This document shows, piece by piece, positions 7,813 to 16,008 of a DNA stretch of 37,359 bases. This DNA is from an uncultured Porphyromonadaceae bacterium (lineage in GTDB: Bacteria > Bacteroidota > Bacteroidia > Bacteroidales > Muribaculaceae). The notes beneath the pieces are model-generated. The model did no database searches. It worked only from the letters and a program-made list of their open reading frames with translations, and was not told where the DNA came from. Both the position numbers and the translations under genes were made by a program. The stretch is taken from assembly GCA_937921035.1 (NCBI GenBank), contig CALEUL010000015.1, forward strand, positions 1-37,359, written 5' to 3'. The stretch's first letter is position 1; each line of letters begins with the position of its first letter.

Positions 7813-8085
7813 ATGAAACTCAAACCATTAGCCGACCGCGTTATCATCCAGCCCACAGCTGCTGAAGAGGTAACCGCATCCGGCATCATCATCCCCGATT
7901 CCGCTAAAGAGAAACCCCTCAAAGGCACCGTTCTTGCCGTTGGAAACGGCACCAAAGACGAGGAAATGGTCCTTAAGGCAGGCGACAACGTTCTTTACGG
8001 CAAATATGCCGGTACTGAAATCGATCTCGACGGCGACAAGGTGTTAGTGATGCGTCAGAGCGAGGTTTTGGCTGTAATCGAGTAA
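7813..8085 (+). CDS. groES: Co-chaperonin GroES
   Basis: This 90-aa protein is the heptameric lid of the GroEL folding chamber. It begins MKLKPLADRVIIQP, the standard GroES N-terminus, contains the mobile loop region (EEVTASGIIIPDSAKEKPLKG) shortened here to its key residues Gly-Ile-Ile-Ile, and ends with the KVLVMRQSEVLAVIE strand. Length matches the family. A leader of about 85 nt separates the likely transcription start from the ATG. groEL follows 12 nt later in the same transcript. Confidence 0.97.
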   Translation: MKLKPLADRVIIQPTAAEEVTASGIIIPDSAKEKPLKGTVLAVGNGTKDEEMVLKAGDNVLYGKYAGTEIDLDGDKVLVMRQSEVLAVIE

Positions 8086-8097
8086 AAACAGAATATC

Positions 8098-9729
8098 ATG
8101 GCAAAAGAAATCAAATTCAATATCGAGGCTCGCGAAGAGCTTAAGAAAGGTGTCGACGCTCTTGCCGACGCAGTAAAGGTAACTCTCGGCCCCAAAGGCC
8201 GCAACGTAATCATCGGAAAGCAGTTCGGCGCTCCCCACATCACTAAGGACGGCGTTACTGTGGCCCGTGAGGTAGAGCTGGCAGAACCCATGCAGAACAT
8301 GGGCGCTCAGCTCGTGAAGGAAGTAGCCTCCAAGACTGGCGACGACGCTGGCGACGGTACTACTACCGCAACTGTGCTCGCTCAGGCAATTATCGGCGTA
8401 GGTCTCAAGAACGTTACCGCTGGCGCTAATCCTATGGACCTGAAGCGTGGCATCGACAAGGCCGTCGCTGAAGTCGTTAAAGGTATCAGCGAAATGTCCC
8501 AGGAAGTTGGAGACGACTTCAAGAAAATCGAAGATGTTGCCCGCGTTAGCGCAAACAACGACGAAAACATCGGCCGTCTAATCGCCGAGGCTATGGAGAA
8601 GGTGAAGAAAGAAGGCGTTATCACCGTCGACGAAGCAAAGGGCACCGAAACAACAATCGAAGTGGTTGAAGGCATGCAGTTCGACCGCGGCTACATCTCG
8701 CCCTACTTCGTTACCGACACCGAGAAGATGGAATGCGTGATGGACTCGCCTTTCGTCCTCCTATACGACAAAAAGGTCTCAAACCTCAAGGATATCCTCC
8801 CCGTTCTGGAACAGACCGCTCAGAGCGGACGTCCTCTGCTAATAATCGCCGAAGACGTCGACCAGGACGCTCTGGCTGCATTGGTACTCAACCGTCTGCG
8901 CGGATCCCTGAAGATATGCGCCGTCAAGGCTCCCGGATTCGGAGACCGTCGTAAGGAAATGCTCGAGGATATCGCTATCCTCACCGGTGGCACCGTTATC
9001 TCCGAAGAAAAAGGTATGCTCCTTGCCAACGCTACCATGCAGGACCTCGGCCACGCTAACAACATCACCGTAAACAAGGAAAGCACCACAATCGTAAACC
9101 GCGACAGCGACAAGGAACGCATCGCTGCTCGTGTCGCTCAGATAAAGGCTCAGATTGCCCAGACTACCAGCGACTACGACCGCGACAAACTCAAAGAGCG
9201 TCTCGCCAAGCTCGCCGGTGGCGTAGCTGTGCTTCACGTAGGAGCTCCCTCCGAGGTTGAGATGAAAGAAAAGAAAGACCGCGTAGACGACGCCCTCAGC
9301 GCTACTCGCGCAGCTGTTGCCGAAGGTATCGTGCCCGGCGGCGGCGTGGCATACATCCGCTGTCTCGACCGTCTCCACAACCTCAAGGGCGCAAACGACG
9401 ACGAAACCACCGGTATCGCTATCGTAGAGCGTGCTATCGAGGAACCGCTCCGACAGATTGCCGCTAACGCCGGCGTGGAAGGTGCTGTTGTTGTTCAGAA
9501 AGTCCGCGAAGGCAATGGCGACTTCGGCTACAACGCTCGCACTGATACATACGAGAACCTGCTCGAAACCGGCGTTATCGATCCCGCTAAGGTTACCCGT
9601 GTGGCTCTCGAGAACGCTGCTTCTATCGCAGGAATGTTCCTTACCACCGAATGCGTGATCGCAGAAAAGAAGGAAGAGAATCCCGCTCCCGCAGCTCCTG
9701 CTATGGGAGGAATGGGCGGAATGATGTAA
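8098..9729 (+). CDS. groEL: Chaperonin GroEL
   Basis: A 543-aa 60-kDa chaperonin that folds proteins in an ATP-driven double ring. The ATP site DGTTTATVLAQ (about residues 86-96), the N-terminal VTLGPKGRNVI (28-38), the apical domain DRGYISPYFVT and the equatorial GIVPGGGVAYIR are all present. The C-terminus has the flexible Gly-Met tail (GGMGGMM). It is the second gene of the groESL operon and is closed by a strong terminator 28 nt after the stop. Confidence 0.98.
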   Translation: MAKEIKFNIEAREELKKGVDALADAVKVTLGPKGRNVIIGKQFGAPHITKDGVTVAREVELAEPMQNMGAQLVKEVASKTGDDAGDGTTTATVLAQAIIGVGLKNVTAGANPMDLKRGIDKAVAEVVKGISEMSQEVGDDFKKIEDVARVSANNDENIGRLIAEAMEKVKKEGVITVDEAKGTETTIEVVEGMQFDRGYISPYFVTDTEKMECVMDSPFVLLYDKKVSNLKDILPVLEQTAQSGRPLLIIAEDVDQDALAALVLNRLRGSLKICAVKAPGFGDRRKEMLEDIAILTGGTVISEEKGMLLANATMQDLGHANNITVNKESTTIVNRDSDKERIAARVAQIKAQIAQTTSDYDRDKLKERLAKLAGGVAVLHVGAPSEVEMKEKKDRVDDALSATRAAVAEGIVPGGGVAYIRCLDRLHNLKGANDDETTGIAIVERAIEEPLRQIAANAGVEGAVVVQKVREGNGDFGYNARTDTYENLLETGVIDPAKVTRVALENAASIAGMFLTTECVIAEKKEENPAPAAPAMGGMGGMM

Positions 9730-9756
9730 TTCTAATTCCCATACACCAATAATATA

Positions 9757-9787
9757 ATCGCCTCCGCACCCCGGGGGCGATTTTTTT
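9757..9787 (+). terminator. Rho-independent terminator of groESL
   Basis: Arms ATCGCCTCCG (9757-9766) and CGGGGGCGAT (9772-9781) pair over 10 positions with one G-T wobble and a 5-nt loop, followed by seven T (9781-9787). Confidence 0.9.
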
Positions 9788-9846
9788 GTATTACCCTGCT
9801 TTTATCCTGCCGCTTATATTTTCACCATACGAATTATAGAAAGTTA

Positions 9847-9880
9847 TTTTGCAATATGTCGATTATTTGTGTATTTTTGC
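9847..9880 (+). promoter_or_regulatory. Promoter of the LRR protein gene
   Basis: A -33 TTTTG (9847-9851) and a -7 TATTTTTGC (9872-9880) are separated by 20 nt, the spacing of the Bacteroidetes housekeeping promoter. The ATG at 9918 lies 37 nt downstream in an AT-rich leader. Confidence 0.75.
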
Positions 9881-9917
9881 GTCAGAATAATAAATTTAAT
9901 TAAATTATCACAGCAAA

Positions 9918-12167
9918 ATGAACACTAAACTACTGAATCTTATCTGTGCCTTGCTGATTGCAGCCTTTGCGCCTGCCGTTTTTGCCCAGGACGATCCGGC
10001 TCCTCGCGACATAATTAAGATGGTTACTCAGGCTCCTGCAGGGACAACCCTGCGAATCTATTCTATGCCGTATAACGACGCTACGGTAACTGGAGCCGAC
10101 GAAAGCAAATTCTTCGGCGAATATATTTCTAAAGGGCCTGGATCGGAAATCACTATAGCTGGAAACATCGAACAGCTTGAGGTATACAATTGCCAGCTCT
10201 CATCAATGTCAGTGGAAAATGCTCCTGAGCTTTTCATCCTACGCTGCCACTCCAACATCCTCCAGTCTCTCGATCTTCGGAACTGCCCGAAGCTATCTGT
10301 CGTCGACTGCCACAGCAATTTGCTCTCTTCGCTCGATGTCAGCGCAAACAATCTTCTTGAGGAACTTAACGCGTCCGATAACAAGCTCGAGAATATCGTA
10401 TTCGGCCACCAGCCAGCGCTCGCAAAACTCAATATCGCTTCTAACAAAGTTTCCGCGCTAAACATCTCTGGCCTGCCGCTCCTCGAAGAACTCCACGCCG
10501 AGAAAAACTCCCTCGAGGCTCTCGATCTTAGCGCCAACACCAACGTGAAGTGGCTCCACTTGTACGCAAACCGTATCGCCGGACCTCACATGACCAGCTT
10601 CATGGAAAATCTCCCGGAAGCAACTCAGGCTCCTTCGCTGCTTTATATCGTAGACACTTTCAACAGTGCCGAAGCAAACGTTTGCCTGATGGACGATGTC
10701 GAGGCGGCCTCTCGCAAAGGATGGGTTACTATGGACTACGCTGCAGGTGTCGACAACGCCGGTATTACAGGTCAGATATACTATGGCGCCGACTACGTCC
10801 CATCTATTTCGGACAACGGCATAAAGTTTACAACATCGCGTGCTCCCGGCCAGACTGTTAAGCTCTACATCCAGGCCCCCGGCGACTTCTCCATCGAAGG
10901 TGTTGCTGAGAAAAATTTCGCAAGCGGCACCGCTACATACACTCTCGCTGCTCCCGAAGTTTTCGTTAAAGGCGACATCTCCGTCTTCGAATGCCCCGGT
11001 AACGACATCACCTCCATTGATTTCGTCGGATCTGCGGCTACACTAACTTCCCTCGATTGCAGCGACAACAGGATTGAATCGCTGCGGATAAACAATGCCC
11101 CGGCCCTCGCGCAGATTCACGCTCAGAAAAATAACATCGCAAGCCTCGACATTACCGGTTGCTCGGGCGTTGTACGCCTGGATTGCTACGACAACAACCT
11201 CCGAGGCAACGCGATGAATGCTTTCATGAATTCGCTCCCCGACGGAACCAGGAACAATCCATACCTCTTCGTTATCGACACAAAGAGCGAAACCGAAAAG
11301 AACATTGCAACAACAGTCGACGTAAAGATTGCCAAAGACAAGAACTGGGTCGTTTTCGACTTCATCGGCGGCGACAGATTCGGTATGGGTACTCGATACG
11401 ACGGGTCCGAACCTGTAGAACCCGAAGTTCCCGAACAATTCTTCACATTCTCTGCCCAAGTATCTGAAGTGCTGATAAACCTTGTATTCTCTCAGCCCGA
11501 CTTTTATCCCGTTGTCGAGGACGCCGAAATCCTCGGATGGGGAAGCGGGGCCCTGACCCTTCGCGTTACTCCGGGTAAAACCGTCAAAGTCTTCGGCGAC
11601 GCTACTTTCATCAGCTCTAACATCGCTTATATCGACACATTCGACGCTTCTGAATGCCCCAACCTCAAGGAGCTTAACCTTATGGCTAACGAGCTCAAAT
11701 CTCTCGACGTCTCTAAAAACACTCGCCTGCAGACTCTCCTCGTTTTCGGAAACTCGCTCGAAAGCCTGGATGTCTCCGGATGCCCGGACCTCAAACTCAT
11801 CAGCTGCTACGGAAACCGTCTCGCTGGCGACGCTATGACACGGCTTATGTCTTCGCTACCGGTCCGCAGCCTCTCTGAGCAAGGTCGAATCGTGATTTAC
11901 GACGGCAATTACGAGCGCGAGCACAATGTTTGCTCCGAATACGACGTCGCTGCTGCCTTCGACCGTTTCTGGATAACTTACGAGCTCAATGCCGAGGGGC
12001 AGCTCGTTCAGTACTACGGAATTTCTGGTGTGGAAAATGTCGAAGCTAACGACTGCGATGCTCCGGTCGAGTACTTCAACCTGCAGGGCGTCTGCGTAAA
12101 GCAGCCTTCTTCCGGTTTGTATATCAGGCGCCAGGGAAGCAAAGTTGAAAAAGTTCGCATTCCTTAA
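9918..12167 (+). CDS. Secreted leucine-rich-repeat protein with conserved C-terminal tail
   Basis: A 749-aa exported protein. A signal peptide spans about residues 1-23 (ending PAVFAQ). The rest has three LRR modules of about 20-residue repeats, for example LEELNASDNKLENIVFG and LTSLDCSDNRIESLRINNAP. Each module closes with the same cap: a helix of the type MTSFMENLP / MNAFMNSLP / MTRLMSSLP, a hydrophobic strand, then a W-V/I-T/F-M/F-D/E strand. The last 30 residues, VEYFNLQGVCVK...GLYIRRQGSKVEKVRI, match the tail of the 1048-aa protein at 16066. Such LRR surface proteins may bind host or glycan ligands, which cannot be read from the sequence. Single-gene transcription unit with its own promoter and terminator. 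Confidence 0.8.
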   Translation: MNTKLLNLICALLIAAFAPAVFAQDDPAPRDIIKMVTQAPAGTTLRIYSMPYNDATVTGADESKFFGEYISKGPGSEITIAGNIEQLEVYNCQLSSMSVENAPELFILRCHSNILQSLDLRNCPKLSVVDCHSNLLSSLDVSANNLLEELNASDNKLENIVFGHQPALAKLNIASNKVSALNISGLPLLEELHAEKNSLEALDLSANTNVKWLHLYANRIAGPHMTSFMENLPEATQAPSLLYIVDTFNSAEANVCLMDDVEAASRKGWVTMDYAAGVDNAGITGQIYYGADYVPSISDNGIKFTTSRAPGQTVKLYIQAPGDFSIEGVAEKNFASGTATYTLAAPEVFVKGDISVFECPGNDITSIDFVGSAATLTSLDCSDNRIESLRINNAPALAQIHAQKNNIASLDITGCSGVVRLDCYDNNLRGNAMNAFMNSLPDGTRNNPYLFVIDTKSETEKNIATTVDVKIAKDKNWVVFDFIGGDRFGMGTRYDGSEPVEPEVPEQFFTFSAQVSEVLINLVFSQPDFYPVVEDAEILGWGSGALTLRVTPGKTVKVFGDATFISSNIAYIDTFDASECPNLKELNLMANELKSLDVSKNTRLQTLLVFGNSLESLDVSGCPDLKLISCYGNRLAGDAMTRLMSSLPVRSLSEQGRIVIYDGNYEREHNVCSEYDVAAAFDRFWITYELNAEGQLVQYYGISGVENVEANDCDAPVEYFNLQGVCVKQPSSGLYIRRQGSKVEKVRIP

Positions 12168-12185
12168 CCGGTCATAAATTATGCT

Positions 12186-12218
12186 GCGGAATTGTCCCTC
12201 GGGGCAATTCCGCTTTTT
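12186..12218 (+). terminator. Rho-independent terminator after the LRR gene
   Basis: GCGGAATTG (12186-12194) and CAATTCCGC (12205-12213) pair perfectly, with further C-G pairs inside, and five T follow (12214-12218). Confidence 0.9.
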
Positions 12219-12232
12219 GTATGCCCGCGCGA

Positions 12233-12265
12233 TTTGGCATTCTTGCAAATAAATCGTTATTTTGC
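12233..12265 (+). promoter_or_regulatory. Promoter of the carbonic anhydrase gene
   Basis: TTTG (12233-12236) and TTATTTTGC (12257-12265) are 20 nt apart, close to the Bacteroidetes -33/-7 pattern with one mismatch in the TA pair. The ATG lies 31 nt downstream. Confidence 0.6.
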
Positions 12266-12295
12266 ATCCGCTTTAACTATTAATTCAACGCCATT

Positions 12296-12856
12296 ATGAT
12301 AGATCAGATTCTGAATTACAACAAAGAGTTTGTCGCATCCAGGGAATACTCGCGCTTCGAGACTTCCAAATATCCCGACAAAAAGATTGCAATCGTTACC
12401 TGCATGGACACCCGACTGGTGGAGCTGCTCCCTGCGGCTCTCGGCATCAAAAACGGCGACGTTAAAATGATCAAGAACGCTGGCGGAACCATTACGAATC
12501 CTTTCGATTCCACCGTTCGTTCGCTGCTCGTGGCTGTATACGAGCTGGGCGTAAACGAAATCATGATTATCGGACACACTAACTGCGGCGTGCAGGGTAT
12601 GAACGCCGAAGAAATGCTCGCGCTAATGCGTAAGCGTGGCGTAAGCGACGAGCACATCTCTCTGATGCGACACTGCGGCATCGACCTCAACAGCTGGCTG
12701 CATGGTTTCGACGATACTTCCGACGCCGTCCGAGAGACCGTGGAGCTGGTGCGCAATCACCCCCTGATGGCTCCCGACGTAAAAGTTGGCGGCTACATAA
12801 TGGACACCGCCACCGGTCAGCTAACCGTTGTATGCCGCGACGCTACGCACGGTTAA
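12296..12856 (+). CDS. Beta-class carbonic anhydrase
   Basis: A 186-aa cytoplasmic zinc enzyme that interconverts CO2 and bicarbonate. The ligand motifs are clear: Cys36 with the Asp38-x-Arg40 dyad (TCMDTR) and His94-x-x-Cys97 (IIGHTNCGVQ). The NAGG motif (61-64) and the closing GGYIMDTATGQLTVV strand fit the small beta-CA subfamily found in Firmicutes and Bacteroidetes. No signal peptide is present, so it acts inside the cell, where it could supply bicarbonate to carboxylases. It has its own promoter; the next gene, meaB, also has one between the two. Confidence 0.92.
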   Translation: MIDQILNYNKEFVASREYSRFETSKYPDKKIAIVTCMDTRLVELLPAALGIKNGDVKMIKNAGGTITNPFDSTVRSLLVAVYELGVNEIMIIGHTNCGVQGMNAEEMLALMRKRGVSDEHISLMRHCGIDLNSWLHGFDDTSDAVRETVELVRNHPLMAPDVKVGGYIMDTATGQLTVVCRDATHG

Positions 12857-12871
12857 ACAGCGCTTCGCCGA

Positions 12872-12903
12872 TTTGCGTATGTCGCGCAATTTGCGTAACT
12901 TTG
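12872..12903 (+). promoter_or_regulatory. Promoter of meaB
   Basis: TTTG (12872-12875) and TAACTTTG (12896-12903) are spaced by 20 nt, a full match to the Bacteroidetes pattern. The 9-mer ATTTGCGTA occurs twice, at 12871 and 12889, overlapping the -33 and just preceding the -7. Confidence 0.8.
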
Positions 12904-12920
12904 AATTAAATAACTGTACT

Positions 12921-14015
12921 ATGGAACATCCCGAAAACGATTCGCAATATACCGGCCTCTCCGTCAACAACGGCGTGGCTCAGCCGCCAAGTGTAAACCC
13001 TTATCTCAAGAAGCGCCGCCGCAGGCCCCTCCCTACGGCTTCCGAACTCGTCGATGGTATTCTCGCCGGTAACGTTACTACGCTAAGCCGTGCCGTTACA
13101 ATGGTCGAGAGCCTCGCCCCTGAGCACTACGCAATCGCTCAGGAAGTGATTGAGAAGTGCCTCCCATACTCCGGAAACTCGCGACGCATTGGTATTACGG
13201 GTGTTCCGGGTGCCGGTAAAAGTACTTCCATCGACGTTTTCGGCCTTCATGTTCTCCGCGACGGCGGTAAGCTGGCTGTTCTCGCTATCGACCCGTCAAG
13301 CGAGCGTACTAAGGGCTCTATCCTCGGCGACAAAACACGCATGGAAAAGCTCGCGCTGCACCCTAATGCCTTCATCCGGCCTTCCCCTTCCGCCGGTTCC
13401 CTCGGTGGTGTCGCTCGAAAAACACGCGAGACCATTGTGCTCTGCGAGGCCGCTGGCTATGACAACGTTTTTGTCGAAACCGTTGGCGTTGGCCAGAGCG
13501 AGACCGCCGTACACTCGATGGTAGACTTCTTCCTCCTTCTCCAGATTGCCGGCGCCGGCGACGAGCTACAGGGAATTAAGCGTGGAATAATGGAGATGGC
13601 AGACGCTATCGTTATTAACAAGGCCGACGGCGACAACATCGGCCCCGCTCAGCTCGCCCAGGCTCAGTACCGCTCTGCCCTTCACCTTTTCCCGCCTACG
13701 GCTTCGGGTTGGACTCCGGAGGTGCTCACTTATTCGGCTTATTACGAAACCGGCATACCCGAAATTTGGGAAATGATAGACCGTTACTTCAAAATGGTGA
13801 AGGATAACGGTTATTTCGACGAAAAACGACGCGAGCAGGCCCGCTGGTGGATGTACGAGACCATCGACGAACACCTCCGCAAGAATTTCTACGGAAACGC
13901 CGACATTCGCACACGCCTGGAGCACTGCGAGGCCGACGTTCTCAACAACCGACGATCCAGCTTCGCCGCCGCTGGCGACGTCCTCGATCTGTATTTCAAA
14001 AACTTCAGACAATGA
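12921..14015 (+). CDS. meaB: MeaB-type GTPase, methylmalonyl-CoA mutase chaperone
   Basis: A 364-aa G3E-family P-loop GTPase. MeaB protects and reloads adenosylcobalamin-dependent methylmalonyl-CoA mutase, used in propionate metabolism. Visible motifs: Walker A GVPGAGKS (94-101), AIDPSSERTKGSILGDKTRM, the Walker B-like VFVETVGVGQSE and the guanine-specificity NKAD. The long open frame upstream to 12828 overlaps the carbonic anhydrase end and the promoter, so ATG 12921 (MEHPENDSQY) is preferred. The mutase genes are not in this window. The stop overlaps the next start in ATGA, which couples translation to a DUF1573 protein. Confidence 0.93.
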   Translation: MEHPENDSQYTGLSVNNGVAQPPSVNPYLKKRRRRPLPTASELVDGILAGNVTTLSRAVTMVESLAPEHYAIAQEVIEKCLPYSGNSRRIGITGVPGAGKSTSIDVFGLHVLRDGGKLAVLAIDPSSERTKGSILGDKTRMEKLALHPNAFIRPSPSAGSLGGVARKTRETIVLCEAAGYDNVFVETVGVGQSETAVHSMVDFFLLLQIAGAGDELQGIKRGIMEMADAIVINKADGDNIGPAQLAQAQYRSALHLFPPTASGWTPEVLTYSAYYETGIPEIWEMIDRYFKMVKDNGYFDEKRREQARWWMYETIDEHLRKNFYGNADIRTRLEHCEADVLNNRRSSFAAAGDVLDLYFKNFRQ

Positions 14016-14440
14016 AAAATACTCTCCGAATATTTCTCCTCGCTGCCGCAGTCCTCATAGGCATCGCTGCAGGAGCTCGATCCACAAAAGGTCAGAAAGT
14101 GGGTGTCGATTTCGAAACAACTGTATACGAATTCGGAAACGTGAGCGAAGAAGGCGAACCCGTTCGGCACACTTTCTCCTACACAAACACCGGAAACTCG
14201 CCCCTGGCAATCCTGTGGGCAAAGGCAAGCTGCGGGTGCACCACCCCGGAATATCAGCGCAAACCACTGAAACCCGGCGAGAAAGCCGACATTAAGGTTA
14301 CTTTCAATCCCAAAGGGCAGGCTGGCGAAGTAAACAAGGATATCCGCATTCGCTTCCGCAACGGAAACGGGAAATCCGAAGAAATTGTGCTGCACCTCAA
14401 AGGTGCCGTTGTTCCAAAAGGCAAGAATGCAGCTAAATAA
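14012..14440 (+). CDS. Small secreted DUF1573 protein
   Basis: A 142-aa protein with an N-terminal signal peptide (MKNTLRIFLLAAAVLIGIAA, cleavage probably near residue 22) and a single DUF1573 beta-sandwich: VDFETTVYEFGNVSEEGEPV, RHTFSYTNTG, then the hallmark ASCGCTTPEY and TVTFNP-like ITF (KVTFNPKGQAG). It belongs to the short Bacteroidetes DUF1573 class that consists of one domain only; the role is unknown. Its ATG overlaps the meaB stop by four bases, so it is made from the meaB transcript. The pairing with a cytosolic GTPase has no obvious functional logic. Confidence 0.88.
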   Translation: MKNTLRIFLLAAAVLIGIAAGARSTKGQKVGVDFETTVYEFGNVSEEGEPVRHTFSYTNTGNSPLAILWAKASCGCTTPEYQRKPLKPGEKADIKVTFNPKGQAGEVNKDIRIRFRNGNGKSEEIVLHLKGAVVPKGKNAAK

Positions 14441-14465
14441 CCCGAATATCCCATAAATTTAACCC

Positions 14466-14516
14466 GTGTTCACACAGGTGTGCGGCATATCAGCACACCC
14501 CGGTCGTTAAATTTGC
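14466..14516 (+). promoter_or_regulatory. recA promoter with upstream inverted repeats
   Basis: TAAATTTGC (14508-14516) is a perfect -7 element. Upstream are two dyads: GTGT-TC-ACAC (14466-14475) and GGTGTGC-N9-GCACACC (14477-14499), the second covering the -33 position, where no TTTG is present. An operator for a repressor such as LexA is possible but unproven; no known box is recognised. Confidence 0.6.
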
Positions 14517-14546
14517 ATCAGAAAACAATTAAAACAGAATAATACA

Positions 14547-15707
14547 ATGGCACCAAAAGCTAAAAAGACTGCTGCTGCGGCAGAGCCGAAGGACGCACGC
14601 GCCGAAGCTCTCGAACAAGCCCTCAGCCGCATTGAAAAAGCATACGGTCGTGGCGCTATCATGAAGATGGGCGACGACGTTATAGAAGACGTCGAAGTTA
14701 TTCCCTCCGGTTCTATCAGCCTTAACTACGCTCTCGGCGTCGGTGGATACCCAAAAGGCCGTATAATCGAAATCTACGGCCCCGAATCTTCCGGTAAGAC
14801 TACTCTTGCGATACATGCCATAGCCGAGTCCCAGAAACGCGGTGGTATCGCCGCTATAATCGACGCCGAACATGCTTTCGACAGATTCTATGCCCAGCGC
14901 CTCGGCGTCGACGTTAACAACCTCCTCATTGCCCAGCCCGACAACGGAGAGCAGGCTCTCGAAATCGCCGAACAGCTCATTCGTTCCTCTGCGGTCGATA
15001 TTGTCGTTGTCGACTCCGTCGCTGCCCTGACGCCAAAGAGCGAAATCGAAGGTGAGATGGGAGACCGAAACATGGGCCTGCAGGCTCGCCTCATGTCCCA
15101 GGCTATGCGAAAACTCACCGGCACTATCTCGCGGACAAACACCACCTGCATATTCATCAACCAGCTGCGCGAGAAAATTGGGCAGATGTTCGGGCCTACC
15201 GAGACCACCACAGGCGGAAACGCGCTCAAATTCTACGCTTCCGTGCGTCTCGACATTCGCTCCCGAAACCCAATCAAGGACGGCGAAGATGTGCTTGGTC
15301 GACGAGCATACATTAAGGTCGTAAAAAACAAAGTAGCGCCACCGTTCAAGCGTGCCGAGTTCGACATCATGTTTGGCGAAGGCATCTCTCGATCCGGCGA
15401 GATTATTGACCTGGGCGTCGAATACGGCATAATTACAAAGAGCGGCTCTTGGTTCAGCTACAACGGACAGAAACTCGCTCAGGGACGCGATGCCGCTAAG
15501 CGCATGATACAGGAGAACCCCGACCTTGCCGACGAGCTTGAGACACTAATTATGAATGCAATGCGCGAAGCCGACGCCCGGAACGGAAACGGACGTGCTG
15601 TCGCTCCCGCCGCAAAAGAAGACGCCGGGCAACAGCCGCAAGCCCCCGTAGAGAAAGACGAAATGGACGACCTCCCCGACGAATTCTCCATCGAAGAAGA
15701 CATATAA
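14547..15707 (+). CDS. recA: Recombinase RecA
   Basis: A 386-aa ATP-dependent strand-exchange protein that also triggers SOS autocleavage reactions. Walker A GPESSGKTT occupies 78-86; Walker B VDIVVVDSVAALTPKSEIEG, loop L1/L2 residues (MSQAMRKL, INQLREKIGQMFGPTETTTG) and the conserved GGNALKFYASVRLDIR are intact. The N-terminus has an Ala/Lys-rich extension of about 10 residues, and the C-terminal 35 residues are acidic, ending in DEFSIEED, as in other Bacteroidetes. Transcribed alone, with a 7-bp terminator stem 37 nt after the stop. Confidence 0.98.
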   Translation: MAPKAKKTAAAAEPKDARAEALEQALSRIEKAYGRGAIMKMGDDVIEDVEVIPSGSISLNYALGVGGYPKGRIIEIYGPESSGKTTLAIHAIAESQKRGGIAAIIDAEHAFDRFYAQRLGVDVNNLLIAQPDNGEQALEIAEQLIRSSAVDIVVVDSVAALTPKSEIEGEMGDRNMGLQARLMSQAMRKLTGTISRTNTTCIFINQLREKIGQMFGPTETTTGGNALKFYASVRLDIRSRNPIKDGEDVLGRRAYIKVVKNKVAPPFKRAEFDIMFGEGISRSGEIIDLGVEYGIITKSGSWFSYNGQKLAQGRDAAKRMIQENPDLADELETLIMNAMREADARNGNGRAVAPAAKEDAGQQPQAPVEKDEMDDLPDEFSIEEDI

Positions 15708-15743
15708 AATCCGATTAACCATCTATAATCATCAATATCCAGG

Positions 15744-15768
15744 CGCCCGCAAATCGCGGGCGTTTTTT
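15744..15768 (+). terminator. Rho-independent terminator of recA
   Basis: CGCCCGC (15744-15750) and GCGGGCG (15756-15762) pair perfectly with a 5-nt loop, followed by six T (15763-15768). Confidence 0.9.
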
Positions 15769-15791
15769 ATCCCCGCGCCCCCCACAAAAAA

Positions 15792-15896
15792 CCAACACCT
15801 GCACGGACGATAACAAACACCTGTACGAACGAAACAAACACCTGTACGAACGAAACAAACACCTGTACGAACGTACGCAAATACCTGTAGGGACGT
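15792..15896. repeat. 21-bp tandem repeat, about five copies
   Basis: The unit ACAAACACCTGTACGAACGA plus A/T (21 bp) is repeated almost exactly at 15813, 15834 and 15855, with diverged copies at 15792 and 15876. The last copy runs straight into the hairpin element at 15886. The period of seven codons makes a minus-strand ORF with a repeated Ser-Tyr-Arg-Cys-Leu motif, which looks like a by-product rather than a gene. Confidence 0.85.
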
Positions 15897-15914
15897 GCCT
15901 TTGGCACGTCAGCA
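15886..15914 (+). repeat. REP-like hairpin element, copy 1
   Basis: Twenty-nine bases containing GACGTGCC-TTT-GGCACGTC, a perfect 8-bp stem with a 3-nt loop, preceded by TGTAGG. Copy 2 at 19486-19514 is identical and in the same orientation. It looks like a dispersed palindromic element of the REP/MITE kind; no transposase is nearby. Confidence 0.75.
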
Positions 15915-16008
15915 ACGAAAACAACATCTAACGAAACAAACATCATCCGGCAAAAAATCCCCTATACGGACGATGTCGCATAACCAACCCCCCCCCCCAA
16001 CAACACGA

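Noticed and set aside
15792..15896. 21-bp repeats as a CRISPR array
   Set aside because: Units follow each other without unique spacers and no cas gene is present, so it is a plain tandem repeat.
15715..15927. 70-aa minus ORF with repeated Ser-Tyr-Arg-Cys-Leu motif
   Set aside because: It is generated by the 21-bp repeat period and overlaps the recA terminator; nothing supports translation.
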